A stretch of DNA of 64,000 bases. It comes from Massilia sp. 9096 (GTDB lineage Bacteria; Pseudomonadota; Gammaproteobacteria; Burkholderiales; Burkholderiaceae_D). The position numbers and the translations under genes are program-made. The stretch is from the NCBI RefSeq assembly GCF_000745265.1, contig NZ_JQNN01000001.1:3348001-3412000 (forward strand). Direction: 5' to 3'. The notes beneath the pieces were generated by a model that was not told the origin of the DNA, did not search any database, and was given only the letters and a program-made list of their open reading frames with translations. Positions 44,575 to 53,593 of the stretch are shown piece after piece (position 1 is the first letter of the stretch; each line of letters opens with the position of its first letter).

Positions 44575-45576
44575 TTATTCGGCGTGGTAGCCGGTGACGC
44601 GCTCGACTTCGCTCCTGGAGCCCAGGAACACCGGCACGCGCTGGTGCAGCTTGGTCGGCTGGATGTCGAGGATGCGCGCGCGGCCGTCGGTGGCGGCGCC
44701 GCCGGCCTGCTCGACGATCATCGCCATCGGGTTGGCTTCGTACATCAGGCGCAGCTTGCCGGGCTGGCCCGGGTCGCGCAGGTCGGCCGGGTACATGAAG
44801 ATGCCGCCGCGGTTCAGGATGCGGTGCACGTCGGCCACCATCGAGGCGATCCAGCGCATGTTGAAATCCTTGCCGCGCGGGCCGGTTTTGCCGGCCAGCA
44901 TTTCGCTGACGTAGCGCTGCACCGGCGGATGCCAGTGGCGCTGGTTCGACATGTTGATCGCGAATTCCTTGGTATCGGCCGGGATCTGCATGTTCTTCTG
45001 GGTCAGCACCCAGGAGCCCATTTCTCGGTCGAGCGTGAAGCAGTTCACGCCATTGCCGGTGGTCAGCACCAGCATCGTCTGCGGGCCGTACACGGCGTAG
45101 CCGGCGGCGACCTGCTGGCTGCCGGGCTGCATGAAGTCGGCTTCGCTCGGCTGGGTCATGCCTTCCGGCGCCTTGAGCACCGAGAAGATGGTGCCGATCG
45201 AGACGTTGACGTCGATGTTGGACGAGCCGTCGAGCGGATCGAACAGCAGCATGTACTCGCCCATCGGGTAGCGGTTCGGGATCGGGTGGATCGATTCCAT
45301 TTCCTCGGACGCCATCGCGGCCAGGTGGCCGCCCCACTCGTTGGCTTCAAGCAGGATCTCGTTGGAGATCACGTCGAGCTTCTTCTGCACCTCGCCCTGG
45401 ATGTTCTCGGTTTCGGCGCTGCCGAGGATGTCGCCGAGCGCGCCCTTGCCGACCGAGTGGCTGATGGTCTTGCAGGCGCGCGCGACGACCTCGATCAGGA
45501 GGCGCAGCGAAGCCGGGATGTTGTTGTGGAGACGCTGCTCCTCAACCAGGTATTGCGTCAGGCTGACACGTTTCAT
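44575..45576 (-). CDS. fbp: class I fructose-1,6-bisphosphatase
   Basis: A 333-residue cytosolic enzyme that hydrolyses fructose-1,6-bisphosphate to fructose-6-phosphate in gluconeogenesis. Motifs match class [21 protein letters not shown] at the start, [12 protein letters not shown], the metal-binding [24 protein letters not shown] and the C-terminal [14 protein letters not shown]. Full length. It starts 39 nt after pepN ends, so both are probably co-transcribed, with tRNA-Thr following. Confidence 0.96.
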   Translation of the reverse strand: MKRVSLTQYLVEEQRLHNNIPASLRLLIEVVARACKTISHSVGKGALGDILGSAETENIQGEVQKKLDVISNEILLEANEWGGHLAAMASEEMESIHPIPNRYPMGEYMLLFDPLDGSSNIDVNVSIGTIFSVLKAPEGMTQPSEADFMQPGSQQVAAGYAVYGPQTMLVLTTGNGVNCFTLDREMGSWVLTQKNMQIPADTKEFAINMSNQRHWHPPVQRYVSEMLAGKTGPRGKDFNMRWIASMVADVHRILNRGGIFMYPADLRDPGQPGKLRLMYEANPMAMIVEQAGGAATDGRARILDIQPTKLHQRVPVFLGSRSEVERVTGYHAE

Positions 45577-45615
45577 GAACTTCCTTGGTTCGTTTTAAAT
45601 GCTTTAGTTGGCCAC

Positions 45616-48315
45616 TCAGTTGGCCAACGCCTTGCTGACCACTTCGCGCACGTCGTTGGACAGCTTGGCCTGGCCGGCCACCTGTTGCAGCGCCGCTTTC
45701 ATGTGCGCCTGCAGGGCCGGGGTGTAACGGCGCCAGCGGTCCATCGCGCGCGCCAGGCGGCTGGCGACCTGCGGGTTCAGCGCGTCGAGCGCGATCACCT
45801 GCTCGGCCCAGAAGGCGTAGCCGCTGCCGTCCGGGGCGTGGAAACCGACCGGATTGCCGGCGCAGAAGGTAGATACCAGGCTGCGCGCGCGGTTCGGGTT
45901 ACGCAGCGTGAAGGCCGGGTGCGTCATCAGTTCGCGCACGGCGGCGACGTCGGTGGTCGGGGCCGAGGCCTGCATCGCGAACCACTTGTCGACCACCAGC
46001 GCCTCGCCCTGGAACTCCTCGTAGAAGCGCTGCAGCGCGTCTTGCGCGCGCGCGCCTGCCTGCGCATCGGCCGCACGCGCGTGCACGAGGGCGGACAGCG
46101 CGGCGACGCGGTCGGTCATGTTGTCGGCTTCGTCGAACTGGCGCTGCGCCAGCGCGATCGATTCCTCGTCGGGCGCGGCGCACAGGTAGGCCAGCGCCAG
46201 GTTCTTCAGGGCGCGCTTGCCGATCGACTCGGCGTCCGGGCTGTACTCGCCCGGGGTCTGGTTGGCCTGGTACTGCGCCAGCAGCTCGGGGCGCAGGCGG
46301 GCGCCGATGTCGGCGCGCACGAACTGGCGCGCCAGGTGGATCGCCAGCGGATCGACGGTCTCCAACTGGTCGGCGATCATGGTTTCCGACGGCAGCAGCA
46401 GCGCCTGCTCGCGGAAGGCGGGGTCGAGCGTGTCGTCGGTGAGGATGGCGCGCAGCGCCTCGACGAACACGTCGTCCAGGTCGAGGCTGGCGGTGGCGGC
46501 GCTAGCGTTCATGCCCGCCACCGAGTTCTTGGCGGCCAGGCTGCCGGCCAGCTTGATCAGGCGGCTCATCGCCAGGCGCTGGCCCGCCTCCCAGCGGTTG
46601 ACCGGGTCGCTGTCGTTGCGGAACAGGCGCAGCAGCTCGGCGTCGTTGTAGCCGTATTTCAGGATCACCGGGGCGGAAAAGTCGCGCAGGATCGAGGGCG
46701 TCGGCGCCTCCGGCACGTCGGTGAAGATGAATTCCTGGTCGGCCTGCGTCAGCTCCAGCACGGCGGTGGTACCGGCATCCTTGCCATCGATGGTCAAGGG
46801 CAGGTCGGCGCCGTCGGCGCTCAGCAGGCCGACCGCGACCGGGATGTGGAACGGCAGCTTTTCGCTCTGGCCCGGGGTCGGCGGGCAGGACTGGCGCAGG
46901 CGCAGCGTGTAGGTGCGCGCGTCTTCATCGTAGCGGCCTTCGGCCTGCACCACCGGCGTGCCGGCCTGGCTGTACCAGCGTTCGAACTGGCTCAGGTCGC
47001 GCTGGTTGGCGTCGGCCATGGCGAGGCGGAAGTCGTCGCAGGTGACGGCCTGGCCGTCATGGCGCGCGAAATACAGGTCCATGCCCTCGCGGAAGCCCTG
47101 GCGGCCGAGCAGGGTCTGGTACATGCGCACGACCTCGGCGCCCTTTTCGTACACCGTGACCGTGTAAAAATTGTTGATCTCGACAAAGGAGTCGGGACGC
47201 ACCGGGTGCGCCATCGGGCCGGCGTCCTCCGGGAACTGGGCCTGGCGCAGCGTGCGCACCTGGTCGATGCGGGTGACGGCGCGGCCGGTGTCGGTGCCGA
47301 TCATGTCGGCCGAGAATTCCTGGTCGCGGAACACCGTCAGGCCTTCCTTGAGCGACAGCTGGAACCAGTCGCGGCAGGTGACGCGGTTGCCGGTCCAGTT
47401 GTGGAAGTACTCGTGGCCGACCACGGCTTCGATGCCCTGGAAGTCGACGTCGGTGGCGACGCGCGGATTGGCCAGCACGTACTTGGTGTTGAAGATGTTC
47501 AGGCCCTTGTTTTCCATCGCGCCCATGTTGAAGTCGCCGACGGCGACGATCATGAAGCGGTCCAGGTCGAGCTCGAGGTCCCAGCGCTCCTCGTCCCAGC
47601 GGATGCTGCGCTTGAGCGACTGCATCGCGTAGTCGGTCTTGTCGAGGTTGCCGTCCTCGACCCACACCTGCAGCAGCGCGGTGCGGCCGTCGGCCAGCTT
47701 GAACTGCTCTTCCTGGCACACCAGGCGCGCGGCGACCAGCGCGAACAGGTAGGACGGCTTCTTGAACGGGTCTTCCCACAGCGCGTAGTGGCGGCCGTCG
47801 GGCAGGATGCCCTCTTCGACCAGGTTGCCGTTCGAGAGCAGCACCGGGTACTTGTCCTTGTCGGCGCGCAGCATCACGGTGTACTTGGCCATCACGTCCG
47901 GGCGGTCCGGAAAATACGTGATGCGGCGGAAGCCCTCGGCCTCGCACTGGGTGTAGAAATTGCCGTTCGAGACATACAGGCCGCTCAGCGTGGTATTGCT
48001 TTCTGGCACGCAGACGGTTTCGATTTCCAGCGCGACGTCGTCCGGCGCGCCGGTGATGCGCAGGATCCCGCCATCGAGCACGTAATCGCCTTCGGCCAGG
48101 CTCTTGCCGTTCATGCGGATCGCCACCAGATCGATATCCTCGCCGACCAGTTCGATCGGCCCCTTGGGGCTGTCGGGATTGCGGCGCAGCGTCAGCCGGT
48201 TGGCGACGACGGTACGGGCGGGGTCGAGGTCGAAGCCGAGTTCCACGGTGTCGACCAGGTAGCTGGGAGCGGTGTAGTCCTGACGGTAGATGGTCTGGGG
48301 CGTATCGGTGCGCAT
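45616..48315 (-). CDS. pepN: aminopeptidase N (M1 family)
   Basis: A full-length 899-residue cytosolic aminopeptidase that removes N-terminal residues from peptides. The exopeptidase motif GAMENKGLNIFN and zinc motif HEYFHNWTGNRVTCRDW (His301, Glu302, His305) with EGLTVFRDQEFS downstream match PepN. The C-terminal helical domain is intact (DDVFVEALRAILTDDTLDP). I chose the start at 48315 (MRTDTPQTIYRQDY), where homology to PepN would begin; the frame stays open 116 codons further upstream without family sequence. No strong ribosome-binding site is seen. It is the first gene of pepN-fbp. Confidence 0.95.
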   Translation of the reverse strand: MRTDTPQTIYRQDYTAPSYLVDTVELGFDLDPARTVVANRLTLRRNPDSPKGPIELVGEDIDLVAIRMNGKSLAEGDYVLDGGILRITGAPDDVALEIETVCVPESNTTLSGLYVSNGNFYTQCEAEGFRRITYFPDRPDVMAKYTVMLRADKDKYPVLLSNGNLVEEGILPDGRHYALWEDPFKKPSYLFALVAARLVCQEEQFKLADGRTALLQVWVEDGNLDKTDYAMQSLKRSIRWDEERWDLELDLDRFMIVAVGDFNMGAMENKGLNIFNTKYVLANPRVATDVDFQGIEAVVGHEYFHNWTGNRVTCRDWFQLSLKEGLTVFRDQEFSADMIGTDTGRAVTRIDQVRTLRQAQFPEDAGPMAHPVRPDSFVEINNFYTVTVYEKGAEVVRMYQTLLGRQGFREGMDLYFARHDGQAVTCDDFRLAMADANQRDLSQFERWYSQAGTPVVQAEGRYDEDARTYTLRLRQSCPPTPGQSEKLPFHIPVAVGLLSADGADLPLTIDGKDAGTTAVLELTQADQEFIFTDVPEAPTPSILRDFSAPVILKYGYNDAELLRLFRNDSDPVNRWEAGQRLAMSRLIKLAGSLAAKNSVAGMNASAATASLDLDDVFVEALRAILTDDTLDPAFREQALLLPSETMIADQLETVDPLAIHLARQFVRADIGARLRPELLAQYQANQTPGEYSPDAESIGKRALKNLALAYLCAAPDEESIALAQRQFDEADNMTDRVAALSALVHARAADAQAGARAQDALQRFYEEFQGEALVVDKWFAMQASAPTTDVAAVRELMTHPAFTLRNPNRARSLVSTFCAGNPVGFHAPDGSGYAFWAEQVIALDALNPQVASRLARAMDRWRRYTPALQAHMKAALQQVAGQAKLSNDVREVVSKALAN

Positions 48316-48541
48316 GGTTGGGGTCCGCAAAGCCGTTGTTGAAGCGCCTATTTTACCAATAGCCTTTGCGCTGTTTCCGTACGATTTCCATGCGTGCCCG
48401 CAAAACCCATCCCGGATTGCAGATATCTGCATGTATCGCCATGTACAGCCCGTAACCGCGCGTAAATGTATCGACGAACACAGAACACCAGGAATATGAT
48501 GGTTCCCTGTATAAGACCGACAGAGATAAGAGGAAAATGAA

Positions 48542-49180
48542 ATGAAACGCTTGATGATTGCAGCGGCAGCGGTCAGCGCCACCCTGCTGCTCGGCGGCTG
48601 CGCGACCACGATCCGCAGCGACGTCACCACTTTCAACCAATGGCCGGCCCAGCTGCCCGACAAGAGCTACGCCTTCGCGCCGGTGGCCCAGCAGTACAAC
48701 ACGCTGGAGCTGCAAAGCTACGAGAACCTGGTGCGCGGTCAGATGACCCGCCTCGGTTTCCACGAGTCCAACCAGTCGCCGGCGCTGCAGGTATCGATGC
48801 GCTTCCGTACCGTCGACGTGCCGACCCAGGTGGCCTACCCGGCCTTCGCGCCGATGTATCCGTACAGCCCGCGCTTTGCCTACATGGGCTGGCGCCGGCG
48901 CTACTGGGGCGGCTGGTACAGCCCGTTCTACGACCCGCTGTGGGGCCCGATGCCGGCCTACGAGCTCGAGACCGAGCACCGCTACCACCGTGAACTCGAA
49001 CTCTCGATCCAGCAGGCGGGCGACGGCAAACGCCTGTTCGACGTCACGGTGCGCAACATCAGCCGCAACGTATCGACCCCGGCCGTCATGCCGGCGCTGG
49101 TGCAGAGCGCCTTCCACGACTTTCCGGGACCGAACGGCGGCGCCCGCGTAATCGAGATGCAGCAGAACCCGAAGAGCTGA
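48542..49180 (+). CDS. DUF4136-type lipoprotein
   Basis: A 212-residue lipoprotein (signal ATLLLGGCATT; lipobox LGGC). DVTTFNQWP and SYAFAP are typical of DUF4136 lipoproteins. The middle is unusually aromatic (FAPMYPYSPRFAYMGWRRRY, then WGGWYSPFYDPLWGP), suggesting a surface or protein contact patch. It ends with HYRELELSIQ-like strands and a polar tail. It is divergent from pepN across 226 nt, has a GAGGAAA site, and its function is unknown. Confidence 0.75.
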   Translation: MKRLMIAAAAVSATLLLGGCATTIRSDVTTFNQWPAQLPDKSYAFAPVAQQYNTLELQSYENLVRGQMTRLGFHESNQSPALQVSMRFRTVDVPTQVAYPAFAPMYPYSPRFAYMGWRRRYWGGWYSPFYDPLWGPMPAYELETEHRYHRELELSIQQAGDGKRLFDVTVRNISRNVSTPAVMPALVQSAFHDFPGPNGGARVIEMQQNPKS

Positions 49181-49194
49181 TTTCAGCCCTCGGT

Positions 49195-49338
49195 TCAGCC
49201 CAGGTACTTCTCCGACAGGAAAGTAATGGCGATGATGAGCAGGATGGCCAGCGCCAGCACCGCCAGCAGCCGGCCGAAGCGCGGCTGGGTGACCGGTGCC
49301 GGCTCGGCCGGGTCGTTGTCGTCGCTGAACTCGCGCAT
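49195..49338 (-). CDS. 47-residue single-TM protein
   Basis: A small protein with an acidic N-terminus (REFSDDNDPAEPAPV) and one C-terminal transmembrane helix (LLAVLALAILLIIAITFL) ending SEKYLG. It lies 16 nt after the quinone oxidoreductase stop on the same strand. No family is recognised and the ribosome-binding site is weak; hydrophobicity and codon use support a real gene. Confidence 0.55.
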   Translation of the reverse strand: MREFSDDNDPAEPAPVTQPRFGRLLAVLALAILLIIAITFLSEKYLG

Positions 49339-49354
49339 GGTATGAGGGGCAGGA

Positions 49355-50329
49355 TCAGGGGATGAGGATGGTCTTGCCGGTGGTGCGGCGCGCTTCGAGT
49401 TCGATGTGGGCACGGCCGGCGTCCGCCAGCGGGAAGCGCTGGTTGATCTCGATTTTCACCTGGCCGCCGGCCACCACGTCGAACAGGTCGGCCGCCATCG
49501 CTTCCAGCTGTTCGCGCGTGGCGGCGTAGCTCTGCAGGGTCGGACGCGTGATGTAGAGCGAGCCGCGCGACACCAGTTCGGTCAGGGCGAACGGCGGCAC
49601 CGCGCCCGACGAGTTGCCGAAGCTGACCATCAGTCCGCGCGGGCGCAGGCAATCGAGCGAACGCGCGAACGTGTCCTTGCCGACCGAGTCGTACACGACC
49701 GGCACCCTGGCCCCACCGGTAATTTCCAGCACGCGCTGCACCACGTCCTCGGTGTTGTAGTTGATCACGTGAGCGGCGCCGTGCGCCTTCGCCAGCTCCG
49801 CCTTTTCGTTTGACCCCACCGTGCCGATGAGGTTCACGCCGAGCGCGCGCGCCCACTGGCAGGCGATCAGGCCGACGCCGCCGGCGGCCGCGTGGAACAG
49901 GATCGTCTCGCCGGCCTTGACCGGATAAGTTTGCTTGAGCAGGTATTGCACGGTCAGGCCCTGCAGCATCATCGCGGCGCCGGTCTCGAACGAGATCGCG
50001 TCCGGCAGCTTGACCAGGATATCGGCCGGCATCACGCGCAGCTCGCTATAGGCGCCGTTGGGACGCGCCGCGTAGGCCACGCGGTCGCCGGCCTTGACGT
50101 GCTCGACGCCCGGGCCGACCGCCTCGACCACGCCCGCGCCCTCCTGCCCCAGCCCGCTCGGCAGGTCCAGCGGATACAGCCCGGTGCGGAAATAGACGTC
50201 GATGAAATTCACGCCGATCGCGTGGTTGCGCACGCGCGCCTCGCCGGGGCCGGGCTCGCCGACCTCGACGTCGGCCAGCTGGAGCACCTCGGGACCGCCG
50301 GTGCTGGAAAAACGGATCGCCTTCGCCAT
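49355..50329 (-). CDS. NADPH:quinone oxidoreductase (zeta-crystallin type)
   Basis: A 324-residue cytosolic medium-chain reductase that lacks the zinc-cysteine ligands of alcohol dehydrogenases. GVNFIDVYFRTGLYP, LPSGLGQEGAGVVEAVG and the NADPH loop HAAAGGVGLIACQWA match Qor. It reduces quinones one electron at a time using NADPH and is often linked to oxidative stress. The gene precedes a 47-residue TM protein and follows mgsA by 25 nt, so these genes may be one transcript. Confidence 0.92.
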   Translation of the reverse strand: MAKAIRFSSTGGPEVLQLADVEVGEPGPGEARVRNHAIGVNFIDVYFRTGLYPLDLPSGLGQEGAGVVEAVGPGVEHVKAGDRVAYAARPNGAYSELRVMPADILVKLPDAISFETGAAMMLQGLTVQYLLKQTYPVKAGETILFHAAAGGVGLIACQWARALGVNLIGTVGSNEKAELAKAHGAAHVINYNTEDVVQRVLEITGGARVPVVYDSVGKDTFARSLDCLRPRGLMVSFGNSSGAVPPFALTELVSRGSLYITRPTLQSYAATREQLEAMAADLFDVVAGGQVKIEINQRFPLADAGRAHIELEARRTTGKTILIP

Positions 50330-50354
50330 GTTCGCTCCTGATTATCTGATTGAA

Positions 50355-50738
50355 TCAGCGCGCCGTCGCCATCAGCTGCGACAGCACCAGGCGCGCGCTG
50401 GACACGTTGGTCGCGCACGGGATGTTGTGGACGTCGCAGGCGCGCACCAGGGCGTTGATGTCCGGCTCGTGCGGCTGCGGGGTCATCGGATCGCGCAGGA
50501 AAATCACGCAGTCGATCTCGCCCTCGACCAGCTGGGCGCCGATCTGCAAGTCGCCGCCGACCGGACCGGAATGCATGCGCGTCACTTGCAGGCCGAGCTC
50601 GTTGATCAGGCGCCCGCCGGTGGTGCCGGTGGCGGACAATGTGCAGCCGCGCAGGTAGTCCAGGTATTCGGCGGCGAGCGCGATCATGTCGTCTTTCTTC
50701 TTGTCGTGCGCGATCAGGGCAAGTCTTGGTTTGGTCAT
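50355..50738 (-). CDS. mgsA: methylglyoxal synthase
   Basis: A 127-residue cytosolic enzyme that converts dihydroxyacetone phosphate to methylglyoxal, a phosphate-releasing bypass of lower glycolysis. [12 protein letters not shown] carries the catalytic-region Asp, SATGTTGG binds the phosphate, [14 protein letters not shown] and [15 protein letters not shown] are conserved throughout. Length is normal for the family (~130-150). Allosteric phosphate inhibition is known for the enzyme class. Confidence 0.93.
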   Translation of the reverse strand: MTKPRLALIAHDKKKDDMIALAAEYLDYLRGCTLSATGTTGGRLINELGLQVTRMHSGPVGGDLQIGAQLVEGEIDCVIFLRDPMTPQPHEPDINALVRACDVHNIPCATNVSSARLVLSQLMATAR

Positions 50739-50761
50739 TTCGTTGGAGGCTCGCGAACCTG

Positions 50762-50847
50762 CTGCGCGTTGCCCTGCCGGCCTGCGATGCTCGCTGTACT
50801 TCCCGTACAGCTGCGCTTCTCGGTCAGCAGTGCTGCCGCTGGCTACG
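50762..50847. repeat. long copy of a dispersed repeat, with internal hairpin
   Basis: The element lies between mgsA and the EamA gene. Its ends match the short copy at 14281-14307. Inside is a perfect hairpin GCTGTAC-TTCCC-GTACAGC (50793-50811). The CTGCCG at 50774-50779 recurs at 50833-50838; deleting the 59 bp between them would yield the 14281 copy exactly. No coding sequence is present in 50739-50879. Confidence 0.7.
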
Positions 50848-50879
50848 GTTTTCGAACCCCATCTCCTAAAGTGAGTTGA

Positions 50880-51800
50880 TTATTTTTTCAGCGACAGCAT
50901 GTAGATCCCGGCCACCACCAGCGCGGTGCCGGCCAGTTGTATGGCCGTGATCGGCTCGCCGAGCAGCGCCCAGCCGAGGAACAGCGTGGACACCGGGCCG
51001 ATCATGCCGGCCTGGGAGGCGGTGGCGGCGCCGATGCGCTGCACCGCGATCATGGTCATGAAGACAGGGAAGATGGTACAGAATATCCCATTGACGAGCG
51101 AGAGGCCGTACACCGGCCACGGCTGGATCAGCAGGCTGGCCGGGCGCAGGATGAAGAACTGGGCGATGCAGGCCACGCTCGAGACGCACATCGCATACGC
51201 GACCAGGCGCAGCGATCCGATGCGGCGCACCATCTCGCCGGTGCCGAGCAGGTAGATCGCATACGACAGCGCCGAACCGAGTACGAACAGCGAACCGGTG
51301 ACGATGCTGCCGGCCCCGCCCGTCAGGTCGTGCACGAACACCAGCAGGATCCCGCAGTAGGACAGGCCGAGCGCGCCCCACTGGGCGCCGCCGATGCGCC
51401 GCTTGAACACGGCGGAGGTCAGCAGCAGCACGAAGGTCGGCGTCAGGAACAGGATCAGGCGCTCGAGCCCGACCGAAATGTATTGCAGGCCGAGGAAATC
51501 GAGATAGCTCGACAGGTAGTAGCCGATCAGGCCCAGGCCGACCAGGCGCCAGCGGTCGCGCGCCTGGAGCGGCGCTTCGGTGCGCATCTTCCAGATCGCC
51601 ACGCCCGCAAACACCGGTAGCGAGAACAGCATTCTGAAGGCGATCAAAGTCACCGCATCCATGTGGTAGCGATACAGCAGTTTGGCGACGATCGCCTTCG
51701 TCGAGAACAAGATGGCGCCGGCGACGGCGATGGCCAGCCCGGCCAGCAGCGCCGGGCGTGTCACAGGCGCGACAGATGTGTCGATTGCAGTTTTGCTCAT
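50880..51800 (-). CDS. EamA/DMT-family permease
   Basis: A 306-residue inner-membrane protein with ten predicted helices in two EamA halves. AGAILFSTKAIVAKLLYRYH opens the first and SALSYAIYLLGTGEMVRRIG the second; RLILFLTPTFVLLLTS is the typical helix of the family. Members export metabolites or amino acids. The start at 51800 is chosen because the first TM helix follows within ~20 residues, while the frame upstream is shadow sequence. The substrate is unknown. Confidence 0.85.
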   Translation of the reverse strand: MSKTAIDTSVAPVTRPALLAGLAIAVAGAILFSTKAIVAKLLYRYHMDAVTLIAFRMLFSLPVFAGVAIWKMRTEAPLQARDRWRLVGLGLIGYYLSSYLDFLGLQYISVGLERLILFLTPTFVLLLTSAVFKRRIGGAQWGALGLSYCGILLVFVHDLTGGAGSIVTGSLFVLGSALSYAIYLLGTGEMVRRIGSLRLVAYAMCVSSVACIAQFFILRPASLLIQPWPVYGLSLVNGIFCTIFPVFMTMIAVQRIGAATASQAGMIGPVSTLFLGWALLGEPITAIQLAGTALVVAGIYMLSLKK

Positions 51801-51926
51801 TCGACGATTGTAAGACGAATCCCGCCGATGAGCTGAAGACCGGCTGAGGATGCCTGCGAACGCGGCGGCGCCCGGCCGGTCAAACCGCCGCCTGCCATCT
51901 CCGTGCAGGGAGTCAAGGAGGAATGC

Positions 51927-52034
51927 ATGAAGTTCAGCCGCACTGCCGATACCGTCCGCGCCGCGGCCCGGCGCGCCCGTTTCCAGCGCCGCCACGGCGC
52001 CGGAAACCCACCTTGCATGGACCGCGCACGATGA
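51927..52034 (+). CDS. possible 35-residue Arg-rich leader ORF coupled to the DUF2182 gene
   Basis: An ORF with a strong AAGGAGGA site starts ATG at 51927 and ends TGA at 52032-52034, overlapping the ATG of the next gene (ATGA). The peptide is very basic (VRAAARRARFQRRHGAG) and has high GC3. The overlap suggests it serves to couple translation of the membrane protein; whether the peptide itself matters is unknown. Confidence 0.4.
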   Translation: MKFSRTADTVRAAARRARFQRRHGAGNPPCMDRAR

Positions 52035-52795
52035 GCGGCGCCCGCGGCATCAAGGACCTGCGCGCCGACCGCACCCTGGTCCTGGCCCTGCTGGGGCTGC
52101 TGGCAGCGCTGTGCTGGGCCTACCTGCTGTTCCGGGTCGGACGCCTGGCTGCGGTCGGCACCGGCACCGCCGTCCATGCGGCGCCCTACCGCGCGCCCGA
52201 ACTGGCCTTGCTGCTTGCGCTGTGGGTGGCCGTGATCGCCGCCATGATGCTGCCGGCGGCGGCGCCCTCGGTGCTGCTGTACGCGCGCGTCAAGCGCGAG
52301 CGGCGCGAACGCTGGGTGGTGCCGTGCGCGCTGGCGCTGCTGTCGGGCGAACTGTCGGTCTGGTGCTGCGGCGCGCTGGCCGGGGCGCTGGCCGGCTGGC
52401 TGCTGCACGACGCCGGCGCGCTCGACGAGACGATGGCGATCTCGCACCCGACCGTCGGCGCGCTGATGCTGGTGGCGGCCGGGATCTACCAGTGGACCCC
52501 GGCCAAGCACGCCTGCCTGGACAACGGCCGCGACCCGCTGGCCTTCGTGCTGACCGCATGGCGGGGCGGCGTCCGGGGTGCGTTCCGGATGGGCGTCACC
52601 GATGCGCGCTACTGCACCGGCTGCTGCTGGCTGCTGCTGGCGCTGGTGTTGCCGGCCGGAGTGCTGAACCTGCCCGTGATCGGCGGCCTGATCGCCCTTA
52701 TCCTGGCCGAGAAGCAGCTGCCAGGTGGACACTTGCTGGCCTGCGCAACCGGACTCGGCCTGGTTGCCTGGGGCACCGCGCTGTTGTTTCCCTGA
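52031..52795 (+). CDS. DUF2182 membrane protein
   Basis: A 254-residue protein with about six TM helices. VAVIAAMMLPAAAPSVLLYA and YQWTPAKHACLDNGRDP match DUF2182, as does a Cys-rich YCTGCCW stretch in a later helix. Family members are often next to DUF1326 proteins, which are not seen here; instead the small ORF above overlaps its start. The function is unknown. Confidence 0.8.
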   Translation: MSGARGIKDLRADRTLVLALLGLLAALCWAYLLFRVGRLAAVGTGTAVHAAPYRAPELALLLALWVAVIAAMMLPAAAPSVLLYARVKRERRERWVVPCALALLSGELSVWCCGALAGALAGWLLHDAGALDETMAISHPTVGALMLVAAGIYQWTPAKHACLDNGRDPLAFVLTAWRGGVRGAFRMGVTDARYCTGCCWLLLALVLPAGVLNLPVIGGLIALILAEKQLPGGHLLACATGLGLVAWGTALLFP

Positions 52796-52865
52796 CAGTT
52801 TTTTGGAAAGGGCCCTATGCTAAAATGTCGAGGATTACGACGAACACAGTTCAAGGAACTTCGAC

Positions 52866-53591
52866 ATGGCTGGACACAGCAAATGGGCCAACATCAAGCA
52901 CAAGAAAGCCGCGACTGACGCCAAGCGCGGCAAGATCTGGACCCGACTGATCAAGGAAATCACGGTCGCTGCGCGCATGGGCGGCGGCGACCTCAACTCG
53001 AACCCGCGCCTGCGCCTGGCAGTCGACAAGGCGGCCGACGCCAACATGCCGAAGGATAACGTCACGCGCGCGATCCAGCGCGGTTCGGGCGGCCTCGAAG
53101 GCGTCAACTACGAAGAAATCCGCTACGAAGGCTACGGCATCGGCGGCGCGGCGATCATCGTCGACTGCATGACCGACAACCGCGTCCGCACCGTGGCCGA
53201 AGTGCGCCACGCGTTCAGCAAGTTCGGCGGCAACATGGGCACCGAGGGTTCGGTCTCGTTCATGTTCAAGCACGTCGGCCAGTTCCTGTTCGCCCCGGGC
53301 GTCGAAGAAGACAAGCTGATGGAAGCCGCGCTGGAAGCCGGCGCCGACGACGTCATCCCCGACGACGAAGGCGGTTTCGAAGTGCTGTGCGACCCGAACG
53401 CCTTCCCGGCGGTCAAGGATGCGCTGGAAAAGGCCGGCTTCAAGGCCGACTCGGCCGAAGTCATCATGAAGCCGGACACCGAGACCGTGTTCACCGGCGA
53501 AGACGCGCAAAAGATGCAAAAGCTGCTGGACGCCCTGGAAAACCTGGACGACGTGCAGGAAGTCTATACCAACGCTGTCATTGACGAGTAA
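52866..53591 (+). CDS. yebC: YebC/PmpR family regulator
   Basis: A 241-residue cytosolic protein. [20 protein letters not shown] is the invariant YebC start, [20 protein letters not shown] follows, and the acidic C-terminal domain ([20 protein letters not shown]) is intact. The family is described both as DNA-binding regulators and, more recently, as ribosome-associated factors easing translation of proline-rich stretches. It begins a housekeeping run; purD starts 2 nt after its stop. Confidence 0.95.
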   Translation: MAGHSKWANIKHKKAATDAKRGKIWTRLIKEITVAARMGGGDLNSNPRLRLAVDKAADANMPKDNVTRAIQRGSGGLEGVNYEEIRYEGYGIGGAAIIVDCMTDNRVRTVAEVRHAFSKFGGNMGTEGSVSFMFKHVGQFLFAPGVEEDKLMEAALEAGADDVIPDDEGGFEVLCDPNAFPAVKDALEKAGFKADSAEVIMKPDTETVFTGEDAQKMQKLLDALENLDDVQEVYTNAVIDE

Positions 53592-53593
53592 GC

